The notes beneath the pieces were generated by a model, which worked only from the letters and a program-made list of their open reading frames with translations, did no database searches and was not told where the DNA came from. The translations under genes were made by a program, and so were the position numbers. Below, piece by piece: positions 32,790 to 45,090 of a stretch of DNA of 64,000 bases. Positions within the stretch are counted from its first letter, which is position 1; the number at the start of each line of letters is the position of its first letter. Source of the stretch: Antedon mediterranea (lineage: Eukaryota > Echinodermata > Crinoidea > Comatulida > Antedonidae); the NCBI RefSeq assembly GCF_964355755.1, contig NC_092672.1, positions 18,286,501 to 18,350,500 on the forward strand, in the 5' to 3' direction.

Positions 32790-34484
32790 TGTTATTGTAA
32801 TAAATTACCATTCCCTAACATATAGAGTAACATAGTATTTACATGAACATTCTAGAATAGGGTGTCACGAAACCTAAGACCACGAAAGCTAAGACCCCCT
32901 AAGACCTAAGATCACGAAAGCTAAGACCCAAGACCTAAGATCACGAAAGCTAAGACCCAAGACCTAAGATTACAAATATTTATCTTTCGCACCTGCCTTG
33001 TATTTTAACTCCCAACATTTATTCTGAATACCACACCTTAGAATTGGCACTTTCATGAAAAAGAATCACATTAAAAAAGTAACAAATACATTTTTAAATT
33101 GATGATTTTACAGACGTTTTTCTCGCACACAAAATGACTAGCCTACAGACAGTATAGTACACTAGTAGGCCTACCCCATGTTCAATGTTTTTGTTTCTAT
33201 GGAACGTCAAAAGAGCAAAAATTATATAGAGGGCTGAAAACTCTGTGGAGTCCATCTACATAAACAATGTAAAATTAAAATTGTAATGACAATAGTATAA
33301 TCATGCAAGTACGAAGAAATAAATACTGGCAAATAAATTTTAACTTAAAAATCAATCAAGTTTTTTTGTTTCGTTTTCTTTCTGTTTTTATACTTGTACT
33401 ATTATTGTTGCTCTTTTGGCGCTCCATAGAAACAAAAACATTGAGCGGGGGAGCTCGAGGAGTTACATTGGCCGTTACATTACAGTATACAAAGAAACAC
33501 GCCTGTAAAATCATCAATTTAAAGGATTTATTTATTTGTTATTATGTGTTTCTCCTTCTGAAAGTCCTAATTTTAAAGTGTGGTATTATTCAGGATAAAG
33601 TTAGTCAACAAATTTGGAGTCAAAATACAAGAAAGGCAGGTGCGTAAGAAAAACATCCTCTGAACCAACACATTGGAGTAAATATATACCAACAAACAAC
33701 CCGTCAAGTTTGTTTGTTGTAAAGAAAAAATATACATTTACTCAACGGGCGAAAATAATGTGAGTTTATCTATGTTTTTCGGTAGTATTAAATTATATTT
33801 ATGGAAATAAATGAAACCTACTGTGTTTAAAATTATGTATGGATAAACAAGTATTGTTTTTAAGCTGTAGTATATCTTAGAATTTGTAGTCTTGGGTCTT
33901 AGCTTTCGTGGTCTTAGGTTTCGTGACACCCTTCTAGAATAAGGTGTTTTGATTTAAGAAACCATGTATAATTAATAAAAACAATTAAGAACATTCCAGA
34001 AGCGCTATTAATAGAAACTGTAATCATGTAATAATGAGAAGTACTGTATAAAGAATGATCTAGAAGGATAGGAGCATCTTGTATATAAAGGGATGTAAAC
34101 TATTGTAAGGTTTTTGGATTAGAGGTTGGATATTATTATATTATACCTTGTATAATTAATAAAAACAATTAAGAACATTCCAGAAGCGCTAATAGAAACT
34201 GTAATCATGTAATAATGAGAAGTATAAAGAATGATCTAGAAGGATAGGAGCATCTTGTATATAAAGGAATGTAAACTATTGTAAGGTTGTTGGATTAGAG
34301 GTTGGATATTATATTGTAAAGTTATTGTGAAGCTGTTGTTTAAAGTGCTTACTGGATTGTTAAAAGTTGAAGTTGATTGAAATTAAAGCTTTGTTTTTGA
34401 GTTATTATACAACTTTGTGGATTTTGTGTGTATACGTTTATGTCACAAGGGAGTTCCTAAAGTATTTTCAACCGCTCGGAAACA
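32790..34484 (+). repeat. probable solo LTR inserted in gypsy B protease
   Basis: The sequence between the two protease halves begins TGTTATTG and ends GGAAACA, with near-identical TTCG (32786-32789) and TACG (34485-34488) flanks. It contains TATAAAGG words, a tandem duplication of 184 bp (33961-34144 and 34145-34315) and an inserted 1.07 kb DNA element. Without that element the unit is about 610 bp, a normal LTR size. No coding sequence. The retroelement family is unknown. Confidence 0.45.
32860..33931. mobile_element. 1.07 kb TIR element with 10-bp palindromic TSD
   Basis: Ends are GGGTGTCACGAAACCTAAGA and its complement at 33912-33931. Direct repeats of CACGAAAGCTAAGACC lie inside each end. 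TTCTAGAATA, itself a palindrome, flanks both sides (32850-32859, 33932-33941). The interior is a long imperfect inverted repeat including GTTTCTATGGAACG and TGATTTTACAG. There is no transposase. Long duplications of 8-10 bp suit Mutator-like elements, but the assignment is inference. Confidence 0.8.
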
Positions 34485-34720
34485 TACGTGAGTGGAGTTT
34501 TTGACAGTTATAAGCAAAGCTCATTACAACAATTTATGGAAAAACAATTAGCCATAAGCCACACTGTACTACGCACATACACAAATGGGAATGTAGGCAT
34601 TGTTGGAACAATTAATGTAAACGTGTTGTATGGGAACGTTGCGTACAAACTTCCATTACTAGTTGTAAAAGGCAGCGGACCGGCATTGGTAGGCCGTGAT
34701 TGCTTAGAGCATATCAAGAA
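34485..34720 (+). pseudogene. gypsy B protease, C-terminal part
   Basis: SGVFDSYKQSSLQQFMEKQL, VLRTYTNGNVGIVG and LPLLVVKGSGPALVGRDCL match the flap and C-terminal block of gypsy proteases just before RT. The next pol codons (LKKVTIKN) occur at 45091, beyond the TTAA element. Confidence 0.8.
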
Positions 34721-35759
34721 TTAAGAGCCATTGTCTGTAAAAATCAAAGATGGTGGCAGATGTAAAAAAATGGATTTCTCTCAAATTTTTACCATGAATA
34801 GACATTTCAATAAAAAGCATATCTACAACATTCATTTTAATTTTTAGCCTCCGTTGCCATGACAACGGTCAATTATCAAAATGTTGATGTTTTTGCCATT
34901 TTTCACAGATTTTCTATACTGAAAAGTACAAACTTGTATACTTATTTTAACCAAAAATACTTAAAGTATACAGTTTTTGTTTATAGCAGTGTAAACAACA
35001 TGTATTGAGTTCCATTTAATGTAGAAAAAAAAAATTATTACAAAATGGGGTTTGGTTGATACCATTATTATAAAAAGGGGTGTTTTTAAAAAATATTTTT
35101 TGATAAAAGTATACCTCATAAACGTACCTATAACTTCCAAAGTGGTGTTTTTAAATCAATGAGGTTTTTTAATTTGATAGTCAATAGGTTTGTCAATAAT
35201 AATCACGAAAAAAACACTGGGGTAAATTTCGTACATAGGTTTTGTGTTGCCAGGAAAATACGAAAAATACAAAAAAATACAAACAAAATATCAACAAACA
35301 AAACACATGAAACACAATTTAAATATGGCTAATCCAATAATAAAATGTACATGTGGCTTGTCATAATGCTACTAGAGTCATACGAATAGTTTAGATAAAA
35401 TAGGAGAATGTGTTGCCAGGTTTATTTCAATTAATTGCCAGAAAAACAGTATTTTGCATTGAAATATTTAGTTGATGGAAAATAATGTTAAACTTTGAAA
35501 TAATTGCGTCAATGGATTTTATAAATTTTTAAATCTATTTTGTGTAAAGAGATACAGAAAGACCTCCCAAAAAATCTGACATTGTAAATAGGTCATTTGA
35601 GGTCAAAATTATAGAATTTAAAACCAATGTTTAATAATAAAGTGTGATATTTTACATGGTTCACATCAGGGGCTTCAATATTTGTTATATGTAGCATTAA
35701 CATACCTGAGTATATCATTGACTTTTGATTGGTTCAAATTGGTAGTCGAAAGTGGTGGT

Positions 35760-36868
35760 TGTAAGGTCCTATATGTATATTTATATAGAGGGCGCATTTC
35801 ATTTCAACATTGTTTTTCGTTCATGTGCAAGTTTTTTAGATGATGATAAGACATGTGCGCGCCTAAGGTTGTTGTAGGAGGAGACATAAAATGGTCGCAA
35901 GGATGAGATCATCTGTCATAGGCGTCTGATAATATACTATTATAAAATTGTTACGCGGAGAAAGACCATAGGTTTTGGTGAGCATCCGGTTTATTATTAA
36001 CTTTAGATTGATATTATTTAGTTATTGTTTGATTTATAGTAGTTGGAAAGGCCCTAAGCTTTCTCCTACTCGTTGCCTATGATGATATGAACGGCTAGGC
36101 TAGGTTAGGCCAGATAGCCTACATCATTGTTGTCACGAGGCTGGTCAAGACGTTCATTAATATCAATGTGTTAATGTTGATATAACAATTGTAGGCCATA
36201 TCTGTCCTGTATAGTAAGGAAGGCATTTTTAAATTCACTTAAATCACATGTTTTATATCGACTTTGTTGAATCGACTATAATGTATTTTATACGTTTTTT
36301 TTATATTGACACTGTTGATTCGTCTATTTGTTATTTAAATATTTTTATATAGTTTATTTGTTGTTACTTTGGGATTACGGAACCTGAACTCTTAGGTTCA
36401 CTTTTTTAGGTTCCTGCCTACTCCCTTAGTTTCTGTGTTTTTGTTTGTTTGTTACTGGTTTTTGGCAATAAATAATAATAATAATAATTTATATTATGTA
36501 ATCAGCATCTCAAGTGTAATTTACAGAGAATTATTTAAGTGTTTATACAGTATTGTGATTTATTACACATATACGTTGTTCTGTGTAAGCCAATAGAGGG
36601 CTGTACATTGAGAGTTTTGACGTTGCTACAACGACAGGGATCGTCTTTAAATTGTTGTTATTTGCATGATTCGATATAACATGGTACTGCTGTATGTTAA
36701 CATAGGCATTTATATTTGTCTGTTTCTTATTAGAAACGCCACAAGCTACATGCATCACATGTTTGACAGCTTAAAGGAGGAAATAAAAATAAGGAATAAG
36801 CAGTATATATTGTGTGTAGTCTTGTTGTTGTCTACCTGAATCTAACTGCGTGAACAGAGGTTGTTACA
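35760..36868 (+). repeat. BEL2 5' LTR
   Basis: It begins TGTAAGGTCCTATATG and ends GAGGTTGTTACA. It shares ACATGTGCGCGCCTAAGGTT onward with the 3' copy. It has about 265 bases around 36225-36490, ending in an AAT microsatellite, that the 3' LTR lacks. GAGGGCGCATTTC near the start resembles the corresponding part of the BEL1 LTR. Confidence 0.82.
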
Positions 36869-37248
36869 TTTCAAAACCTGTGTCTACGAGTCAATCTAGA
36901 CAAACAAATCGGAGGTGCATTGTTGTGCAACAGGAGGCTTTATGTACGTTGGATATCCAAAGGTCAAGTAAGATTTGTGCAATTAATGGAGGTTCTTGAT
37001 GCGTGAATAGGCTCGCTTTGGAGGAACCAAGAGGAATTTGCATAATTTAAGATACTGTACCATCAAGGAAAGAACCGTATCTAAATATTGTTATCAAGGA
37101 CTTTATCATTGATTATATATATGCATTGTAATTTAATTACTTTCCACAAGGATTTATTGCATTTATGAATTTAGTGTTAATATTGTACACATCTAAATAT
37201 TTCAATTACTGTTGTGCTACTCATTTAATTGATATTGAATTTGTAACA

Positions 37249-37825
37249 ATGCCTCTCTCCAAAGGTTCTTCTGTATGCTCTAGCTCTGCTGCATCCATTA
37301 GGTTGTCAGCCGCACAAACACGAGCTGACCTGGCAGTAGCTAAGGCAAAAAGGGATGTTGAATTAAAGAAACAAGAATTGGCTGCAGATATTCAAAGATT
37401 AGAACTTGAATCTGAAGTAACTATGAACGAGGTAAAATTACAGGTTTATGAACAGGAAATAAAGAAAATGGAGGAGGAAGAGGAGAATTATAGGCAATCG
37501 AGAGACTTGGATTTTCCTGAAGGAAATAGTCAAGAAAGAGTAGCAGATTATATTCAGTCTAGCATCACTCATAGTTCTATGCCACCATTACAAGATTACA
37601 ATGAAGAAGATTATGCTGTAAGGGAAGGACAGCTATCTAGTTTGATGCAACTGTGCAACCCAAGACAAAGGCGGCTATTAATTTATTAAGGATCCGATTC
37701 ATGATGCATTCATGCAGTTTATAAAAACCACCAGTTTACCAAAGAGGGAGTTGACTCCATTTAGTGGGCAGCCAACAGATATAATAGGTTTATTCGAGAA
37801 AAAGAAAAAAAAAGTGGAGAAAAAG
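37249..37825 (+). pseudogene. BEL2 gag N-terminal region
   Basis: Starting MPLSKGSSVCSSSAASIRLS, it continues as a long charged coiled coil (AAQTRADLAVAKAKRDVELK ... EIKKMEEEEENYRQ). The ORF stops at 37687. A shifted frame (DPIHDAFMQFIKTTSLPKRE, LTPFSGQPTD) reaches the DUF1759 region before the 9-bp-TSD insertion. Coiled-coil gag N-termini are usual in this BEL lineage. Confidence 0.7.
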
Positions 37826-37834
37826 GTGCCTGAT

Positions 37835-39795
37835 GAGTGTTGACAAAGTGCGAGGCATGCGAGGCATATAGTTTACAATTTCAAAAAGGTGCGAGGCATA
37901 TCTTAACGTGCTATTATGCTATATTATAGGCCTAATAATCAATCGATACAAGCGTATCTAAATAGATTTGTGTATACACTCATCATGTTGTTTATTTTTA
38001 TGTAACGATTGTTTTTTCATTCAAGTCATATCGTGTCAAATTTTACTTTTACAAAAGTGCCCAAACTACGGTTCAAAAATCTGAACGACAGTCTTCAACT
38101 TTCGATAAACAATAATTGTTATAGCAACACACTCATCAAATGACTGCAATGTTTGTTGGCATTTCGAGCGTGTTCACTCACATGTCTCTCGAACATAGCA
38201 GAGTGAAAATAATATTTTGTCACACCCCTGCGCCTAGATCCGGTAGACCCGAGAGATGGAAAATCCCTCTTTACTATTTAGCAGGTAGCGGAATGATTCA
38301 GCCCTCAGCTCAGAGGATTGTGGTGCATTCCCCTCCTATAGCACGTGGTTTCAGCAGCAACGCACAGACTTTTCTCTAAGCGGCGTGCCAAAGACATTTT
38401 TGACATTCCATTCTCTAGGAACAACACGTGTACCTCTCTCGCAAATAAGGTGAACAGCGATTGCCAGGACAAGTTCAATAACTGGCGGTGAATAAAAAGG
38501 GATCCAATAACATGCCGCAAAGAAAAAAATTGCGACAGAATTCTGGAGCGCGTGTGAAAAAAGACTTACGTCCGACAATTGTAATACTAGGCCTAAAATT
38601 AAACTTTAGCTAATATGCTTAGCCCTAACCTAGATAAGAGGCCTATGTAGAAAATAATATAATCAATTTTGATATAATAATAATTGGTGTAATATTTAAT
38701 AATGATACACTATTCCTGTTTTAGTAAGCTAGGTATATTACGAACGATTTTTATTTATTGTTGTCCATGTACGTACTAATAAACCTGGCGCTAGTTTCCT
38801 TCGCTTGTATTTTTACTCCAAATTTGATAACTAACTTTATCGTGTGAATACCACACCTTAGAAGTATACCTCATGAGTACTTTAATGAAAGAATCACATA
38901 AAAAGTAACAAATAAATCCTTAAATTAATGATTTTACAGGCGTGTTTCTCGCACACTGTTCGCGAATTTCACTTATTCAATGTTCAATATTTTTGTTTCT
39001 ATGGAGCGCCAAAAGAGCAACGATAATAGAGGACTCAGTGGAATGCGTCAATTTCTCATGCATTTATTAGTGAAAAACACGTTTTATTTCAATATATTTG
39101 TTAATTTGTCAATAAAAATGCTGTAATATGTTACTGCTGATACTGTTCTGTTTTCAAAGAATAATAATCGATCCTAAATCAACATCACTACCTAGTCTAG
39201 ACCTAGGACATCCTACTAAGGATATTCTGATGAATTTTTCTATTTTGTTCTTTTAAAGGAAACCGTGTACATTATCAATAGTACACCGGTGAACAGTAAC
39301 ATTTTTCCTTACTGACAGTGACAAAATCTATTGAAATTGTACTTGATTTTCACCAAATAATGCGTTAAATATAAATGGATTCCACAGAGTTTTTAGCCCT
39401 CTAATTAATTTTGCTCTTTTGGCGTTCCATAGAAACCAAAATATTGAACATTGAGTGTGCGAAATGCGAGAAAAACAACGTCTGTCAAATCACCAATTTA
39501 ATGGATTTATTGTTACTTTTATGTGATTTTTCTTCATTAAAGTAGACCTACTAATTCTAAGCTGTGGTATTCAGGATAAAGTTGGTTAAAATACAAGGCA
39601 GGTGCAAAAGGAAAGTAGCCTAGCGGGCCTAGGCCTAGGCTACTTCAATTTCGGTGATTTCCTGCCTTGCAATTTTGAGAAATGATAAAATGATGCCTCG
39701 CATTTTTTGATGATGGTAAAACGATGCCTCGCATAAATTTCTGACTTGCCTCGCATGCCTTCCCTGCCTCGCTGCCTCGCACTTTGTTACTACCC
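37835..39795. mobile_element. 1.96 kb TIR element with 9-bp TSD, inserted in BEL2 gag
   Basis: GTGCCTGAT flanks both sides (37826-37834, 39796-39804). The ends GAGTGTTGACAAAGTGCGAG and (complement) GGGTAGTAACAAAGTGCGAG are followed by repeated GCGAGGCA words. The interior is an imperfect inverted repeat related to the one in the 32860-33931 element. No transposase. The 9-bp duplication is typical of Mutator-like elements (inference). Confidence 0.85.
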
Positions 39796-39804
39796 GTGCC
39801 TGAT

Positions 39805-40713
39805 AATCAAGACAGACTTTACTACCTGGAACAGTTTACTGCAGGAGAGGTGAACCAGCTTGTTCAGAGTTTTATTCATATGGAACCAGAAAAGGGCTAT
39901 AAGGAAGCTAAACAAGCCATCGTGAAAAGATACGGTAATAAGTTTAAATTGGCGGAATCGTATCTTCAAAGAGTTAACGGTTTCCCAGAGATAAAGGCAG
40001 AAGACGGCGGTAGAATCTCAACGTTTTCATTACTTCTTTTAGAGTGTCAAAATGTAATGTTAGATTTGGGCTATATGGATGAACTTAATGTTACCACTAA
40101 CCTTCAAATAATTATCAAGAACATACAAGATGCGCGAAAAATGGCGCACCAAAACTGATGCTATCCAGCAGAACCGTCGAGTTGTATTTCGAGATTTAGT
40201 GGAATTTGTGTCTACACAGGCAAGGATACTGGACAACCCAACATTTGGTAGGATAAAGGATGATAAGGTAATGGGAAAGACCTCATCAAAATATACGAAG
40301 AAGGATACTATGAGCGGTGCATTTGCAAGCGTAGAAGAAACATCTTACAAGGACTCTCCCATAAAGAATGTATGCCCGTATTGCAAACTGTCAGGGTGTT
40401 GGTTAGGAAAATGTTCACCGTTTGCAAAACTAAACAGAGAAGATAAACTTAACTTCTTGGCAAAGGAAAGGAGATGTTATGGTTGCTTTATAGGAAAGGG
40501 ACACGTATCCAAGAAGTGCAGTAGACAAAGTACATGTAAAAAATGCAACCAGAAACATCCCACCATTCTTCACAGAGATGATACACCGCCCAAGGAACAA
40601 ATTAGTGGTGCTCCAGCAGGTCAGCATAACGCTACACAGACAAGTAATGGTAATACTGTGCAGTCAGCAAGTCAGCTCGCTGCTACGTCGAAAGAATTTG
40701 TACCAGCTAGTAG
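39805..40713 (+). pseudogene. BEL2 gag C-terminal region and zinc knuckles
   Basis: DRLYYLEQFTAGEVNQLVQS and KGYKEAKQAIVKRYGN are the DUF1759 gag domain. After a frameshift at about 40135 the Cys/His region has CPYCKLSGCWLGKC, CYGCFIGKGHVSKKC and CKKCNQKHPTILH. The segment continues the gag frame broken at 37825 by the 9-bp-TSD element. Confidence 0.8.
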
Positions 40714-40739
40714 CGATCTAGCATCAGCTTGTGTTGATG

Positions 40740-43537
40740 ACGATGCAGATTGCGCGCTGGCCGTCGTACCAGTTTTGGTAAAGCTTAACGGCCGCCAAGT
40801 AACAACTTATGCATTTTTAGACCCAGGCAGTAACATCTCTTATTTCAGATAAGTTAATGCAACAATTAGGAGTAGGCGAAACCAAAGGTTCAATTTCATT
40901 CAAAACGATGGGCGTGCCACATACGGCGTCTGCGAAGTTAGTGAAGAATATAAGAATACAGGCTTTGACTGGGAAAGAAAATGATGTGACGATTCCTTTT
41001 GCCTTCTCGAAAGAAAACTTACCTATTGAGCGGAATTTAATACCCATGCAAGAAGAAATAGATAAGTGGCCCCATCTGAGTGGAGTGAAAATCAACTATA
41101 TTGAGGCCGACATTGGGCTGCTGATTAGTATGAAGGTTCCAGGAGCTTACACAGCCCTCGAGATCAAGACTGGTCCTGAAGACGCACCTCATGCAACAAA
41201 AACCAAGCTTGGGTGGATTGTGTGGGGATTGATAAAGGGAAAGTCGAGAGCCAGTCAACATGCTTCTTACAGAACTCAACTTGTGGCCTACTGTATAACT
41301 CTACACATGAGGAAACAAGGTTAGAGAAGCTATATCAAGGATCCTTAGAAATGGACTTTCCAGAAAAGGGACTTAATCAGGAACAGCAACTTTCCATTGA
41401 AGATAAGGAATTGATATCTAAAGTTGAGAAAGGCAGCACTATGGTCGATGGTCATTATTGTGTCGCCTTGCCATTTAAGGAAGGTCAAGTAAAACTACCA
41501 AACAACTGGTATTTGGCAGAGAAAAGGTTGAAATCTTTGCAGAAACGACTAACGAACGATGACAAATACAAGCAAGAATATTGCTCATACATGGAAGGTT
41601 TGGTTGAGAAAGGATTTGCTGAGAAGGTGCCAGTAGGTGAAGTGACAAAGAATAGACAGTGTTGGTACGTGCCGCATCATGGTGTTTATCACCCTCAGAA
41701 GCAAAAACTGCGAGTAGTTTTCGACTGTGCGGCCAAAGCAGAAGGTGTGTCGTTGAATGACTGTCTTCTCCCTGGACCAAATCTTACTAACAGTTTGCTA
41801 GGAGTGCTATTGCGATTTCGGCAAGGTAAAATAGCGCTCGTAGCTGATATTGAGGCCATGTTCTGGCAAGTGATAGTTCCGGTGAAGGATAGGGATTTCT
41901 TAAGATATATTTGGCATCCGGATAGTACTCCAGAAGTCTATAGAATGAAGGTACACACCTTTGGTGCAACATGTAGCCCATCTTGTGCCAACTTTGCGTT
42001 AAAGAAAACTGCTGATGATAACAAGGACGATTTCCCTAAGGACGTAATTGAAACTGTAAAAAATAATTTTTATGTGGATGATCTCCTTAAGAGCCTCGAC
42101 AATCCAGAGATGGCTATTGAGATGGTTGAACATTTGAGAAGACTTTGTCGACGAGGTGGGTTCAATCTGACAAAGTGGTCAAGTAGCAACAAAGGCGTTA
42201 TACAATCCGTGCCTGAGGATCAACGTTCAACAGAATTAAAGGGACTTAATTTGAACCAGGAACTAATACCTACTGAGCGAACGCTAGGTATAAATTGTGA
42301 CTTGGAGAATGACGTGTTTCAACTGAGTACACCCAGTGTGACAAGGCAACAAAACATATGGACTAGAAGACACTTATTGTCAGTAATGAGTTCAGTATTT
42401 GACCCGATGGGGTTGATGTCACCAGTGGTACTGCCAGCAAAAGACATTTTTCAGCGATCACTTAGTTTGAAGGACAGCGGTTGGGATGACCCATTCTCAA
42501 AGGAATTACAAGGGGAGTGCACAAAGTGGTGGAGTGAGCTACAGAGGTTGTGGTTGCTAGATGGTTAGGAACATATGCACATTGCAAATGTCAACTACAC
42601 GTATTTGCTGACGCATCCAGCAGTTATAAGACAAGAAATGGACGTCGAATTTGACAAGGTCTTTTTCTGGACAGACAGTATGATTGTTTTGAATTACATT
42701 CATAATAGAAATACGAGATTCAGTGTGTTTGTGGCCAACAGGCTACGCGTGATTCACGAGGGCTCGGAACTTAATCAATGTTAGGAGTAAAACCAATCCA
42801 GCTGACCTTGCATCTCGAGGAATAAATCTAAAAAATGAGGATAAGGTTGCTATGTGGCTACGAGGGCCGGCATTCCTCACAAGAGATCCGTCGGAATGGC
42901 CACAGCTATTTCAAGGTAGTCCATTGAAAATTGATGATCCTGACGTAAAGGAAGAACCAAAACCGTTGGATGAATGATCTGATTAAGCGGTACTCTTCCT
43001 ATCACAAACTAAAGAAGGCAGTCGTATGGTGGACTAAATTTATAGGTTACTTGTCCCATAAATCTGTAACACCAATGATAACAGCAACTGAAATGGAACA
43101 GGCCGAGATAGACTTGATCAGATATGTACAGGAAGAGTTTTTCAACGAAGAGATTGATGCGTTGAAGGGCCAAAGGGATGTGAAGAAAACTAGTTGCCTT
43201 GCAAAATTAAACCCGACCTTGGATAAATGTGTGCTGAAGGTTGGAGGGAGATTGAAGAATTCGGAGTTGGACGAAAATGCCAAGCATCCAATTGTATTGC
43301 CGAAGCATATCGTCTTTCAGAGGTGATAATTAACGAGGTTCACAAGCGCACAGGTCATTGTGGCAGGAATCAGTTAATCAACGAGGTGCGAAAGCATGTG
43401 TTACGAGATGTGTCACTTGCTGAAGATACCAAAGAAAACCTGAAGAACAGCAGATGGCCGACCTTCCAGCTAGTAGAGTATCCACAGGGAGTAGACCATT
43501 TGCTCATATAGGCATCGACTATTTTGTTTTTGGGAAT
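40740..43537 (+). pseudogene. BEL2 pol: protease, RT, partial RNase H, integrase start
   Basis: The protease has AFLDPGSNISYF near 40812 (DPGS in place of the usual DSGS), with a frameshift at about 40850 and another at about 41240. RT is well preserved: YVPHHGVYHPQKQKLRVVFD, ADIEAMFWQVIVP, FGATCSPSCANFAL and the catalytic NNFYVDDLL (about 42062). An in-frame stop at 42566 precedes a shortened RNase H (VFFWTDSMIVLNYI, about 42660). KTNPADLASRGI follows near 42790. The integrase zinc region (VGGRLKNSELDENAKHPIVL, INEVHKRTGHCGRNQL) ends at AHIGIDYF near 43520, where the LTR begins. It is non-functional. Confidence 0.85.
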
Positions 43538-44273
43538 AAGACATGTGCGCGCCTAAGGTTGTAGGAGGAGACATAAAATGGTCGCAAGGATGAGATCATC
43601 TGTCATAGGCGTCTGATAATAATATTATAAAATTGTTACGCGGAGAAAGACCATAGGTTTTGGTGAGCATCCGGTTTATTATCAACTTTAGATTGATATT
43701 ATTTAGTTATTGTTTGATTTATAGTAGTTGGAAAGGCCCTAAGCTTTTTCCTACTCGTTGCCTATGATGATATGAACGGCTAGGCTAGGTTAGGCCAGAT
43801 AGCCTACATCATTGTTGTCACGAGGCTGGTCAAGACGTTCATTAATTTCAATGTGTTAATGTTGATATAACAATTGTAGGCCATATCTGTCCTGTATAGT
43901 AAGGAAGGCATTTATATTATGTAATCAGCACCTCAAGTGTAATTTACAGAGAATTATTTAAGTGTTTATACAGTATTGTGATTTATTACACATATACGTT
44001 GTTCTGTGTAAGCCAATAGAGGGCTGTACATGCTACGACGACAGGGATCGTCTTTAAATTGTTGTTATTTGCATGATTCGTTATAACATGGTACTGCTGT
44101 ATGTTAACATAGGCATTTATATTTGTATGTTTCTTATTAGAAACGCCACAAGCTACATGCATCACATGTTTGACAGCTTAAAGGAGCAAATAAAAATAAG
44201 GAATAAGCAGTATATTGTGAGTAGTCTTGTTGTTGTCTACCTGAATCTAACTCCGTGAACAGAGGTCGTTACA
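43538..44273 (+). repeat. BEL2 3' LTR, 5'-truncated
   Basis: It matches the 5' LTR from ATAAGACATGTGCGCG to GTCGTTACA but lacks its beginning and the 265-bp segment. It is followed by the GTGGT duplication. Confidence 0.82.
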
Positions 44274-45090
44274 GTGGTGGATGGGCATGTGGGATCTGCT
44301 TAGGTTAGCAAATAAAAGAAGTAAACAAATAAAAGAGGAGCTTCAAAATAAGAGAGGAGTAATCTGTTGCAAAGATTAAAATTCACAACAATCTGATAAT
44401 TTGTTCAAATTTCCAGAGGATATAACCTATAAAATGACATTAAAACTGGGAATTACAGAATCTATAATTAAAAATATTGGTTTTTTTTTCTCACAATAAA
44501 AAATAAAATGTTTTTACTAATATACCATGTTTTTTTTTTATAAAAATGCCTATGTTTCTCGCAACACTGCTTGTAGATTTTTAACTTACCCCAGTATTTT
44601 ATTTTAGAAATCAATTATTAAACATTAGAACTACCTATTTGCAATAAATCAGCTAAAAAAATACACCACTTTGGGCGTTATGGTGAAGTAAAGTTTAGTT
44701 GCATTGAACAATTTAAAAAAAGTGAAAAACACCCCTTTTTAAATAAATGGTATCTCCCAAAGTATGACATAAAAAAAAAAAAAATATGAAACAGGTACAC
44801 AATGCATTGTTATTATGCATACACTAATTATTTTTTTATAATTAAATGAACAAAACAAAAATATCGTTCATCAAAGTAGTAACAATATCCATTTTAAAAA
44901 ACCTTAAAAAAGGACAAAATTTGTCAAAAACACAAATTTGGCCGTTGCCATGGAAATATACATGTGAAATAAAAAATATTTCATATTTGATTTCTCTTAA
45001 CACATATATAGCCATGTGCAAAATTTGAAAGAAATCCATTTTTTTTAGTATGCCACTCTTTTTTATATTTTTGTTATATTACAATTGCTC

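Larger units (their letters stand above)
35760..44273 (+). mobile_element. BEL/Pao retrotransposon BEL2, degenerate
   Basis: The 5' LTR is 35760-36868 and the 3' LTR remnant 43538-44273. The 5-bp duplication GTGGT lies at 35755-35759 and 44274-44278. Internal regions are gag, protease, RT, part of RNase H and the integrase zinc-binding domain, with frameshifts and deletions. The integrase core and the first 80-90 bases of the 3' LTR are missing, joined at about 43537. A 9-bp-TSD element interrupts gag. Confidence 0.88.
34725..45090. mobile_element. TTAA-flanked DNA element with long diverged TIRs (contains BEL2)
   Basis: TTAA at 34721-34724 and 45091-45094 flanks ends GAGCCATTGT and ACAATTGCTC. 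The arms match in inverted orientation well inward: AAAAAAATGGATTTCT with TCAAATTTT, CCATGRCAACGG, GATACCATT, AAAAAGGGGTGTTTTT and CCAAAGTGGTGT. Without BEL2 it is about 1.85 kb and non-coding. TTAA targets are used by piggyBac and Kolobok superfamilies; I cannot choose between them. It separates gypsy B protease from RT. Confidence 0.8.
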
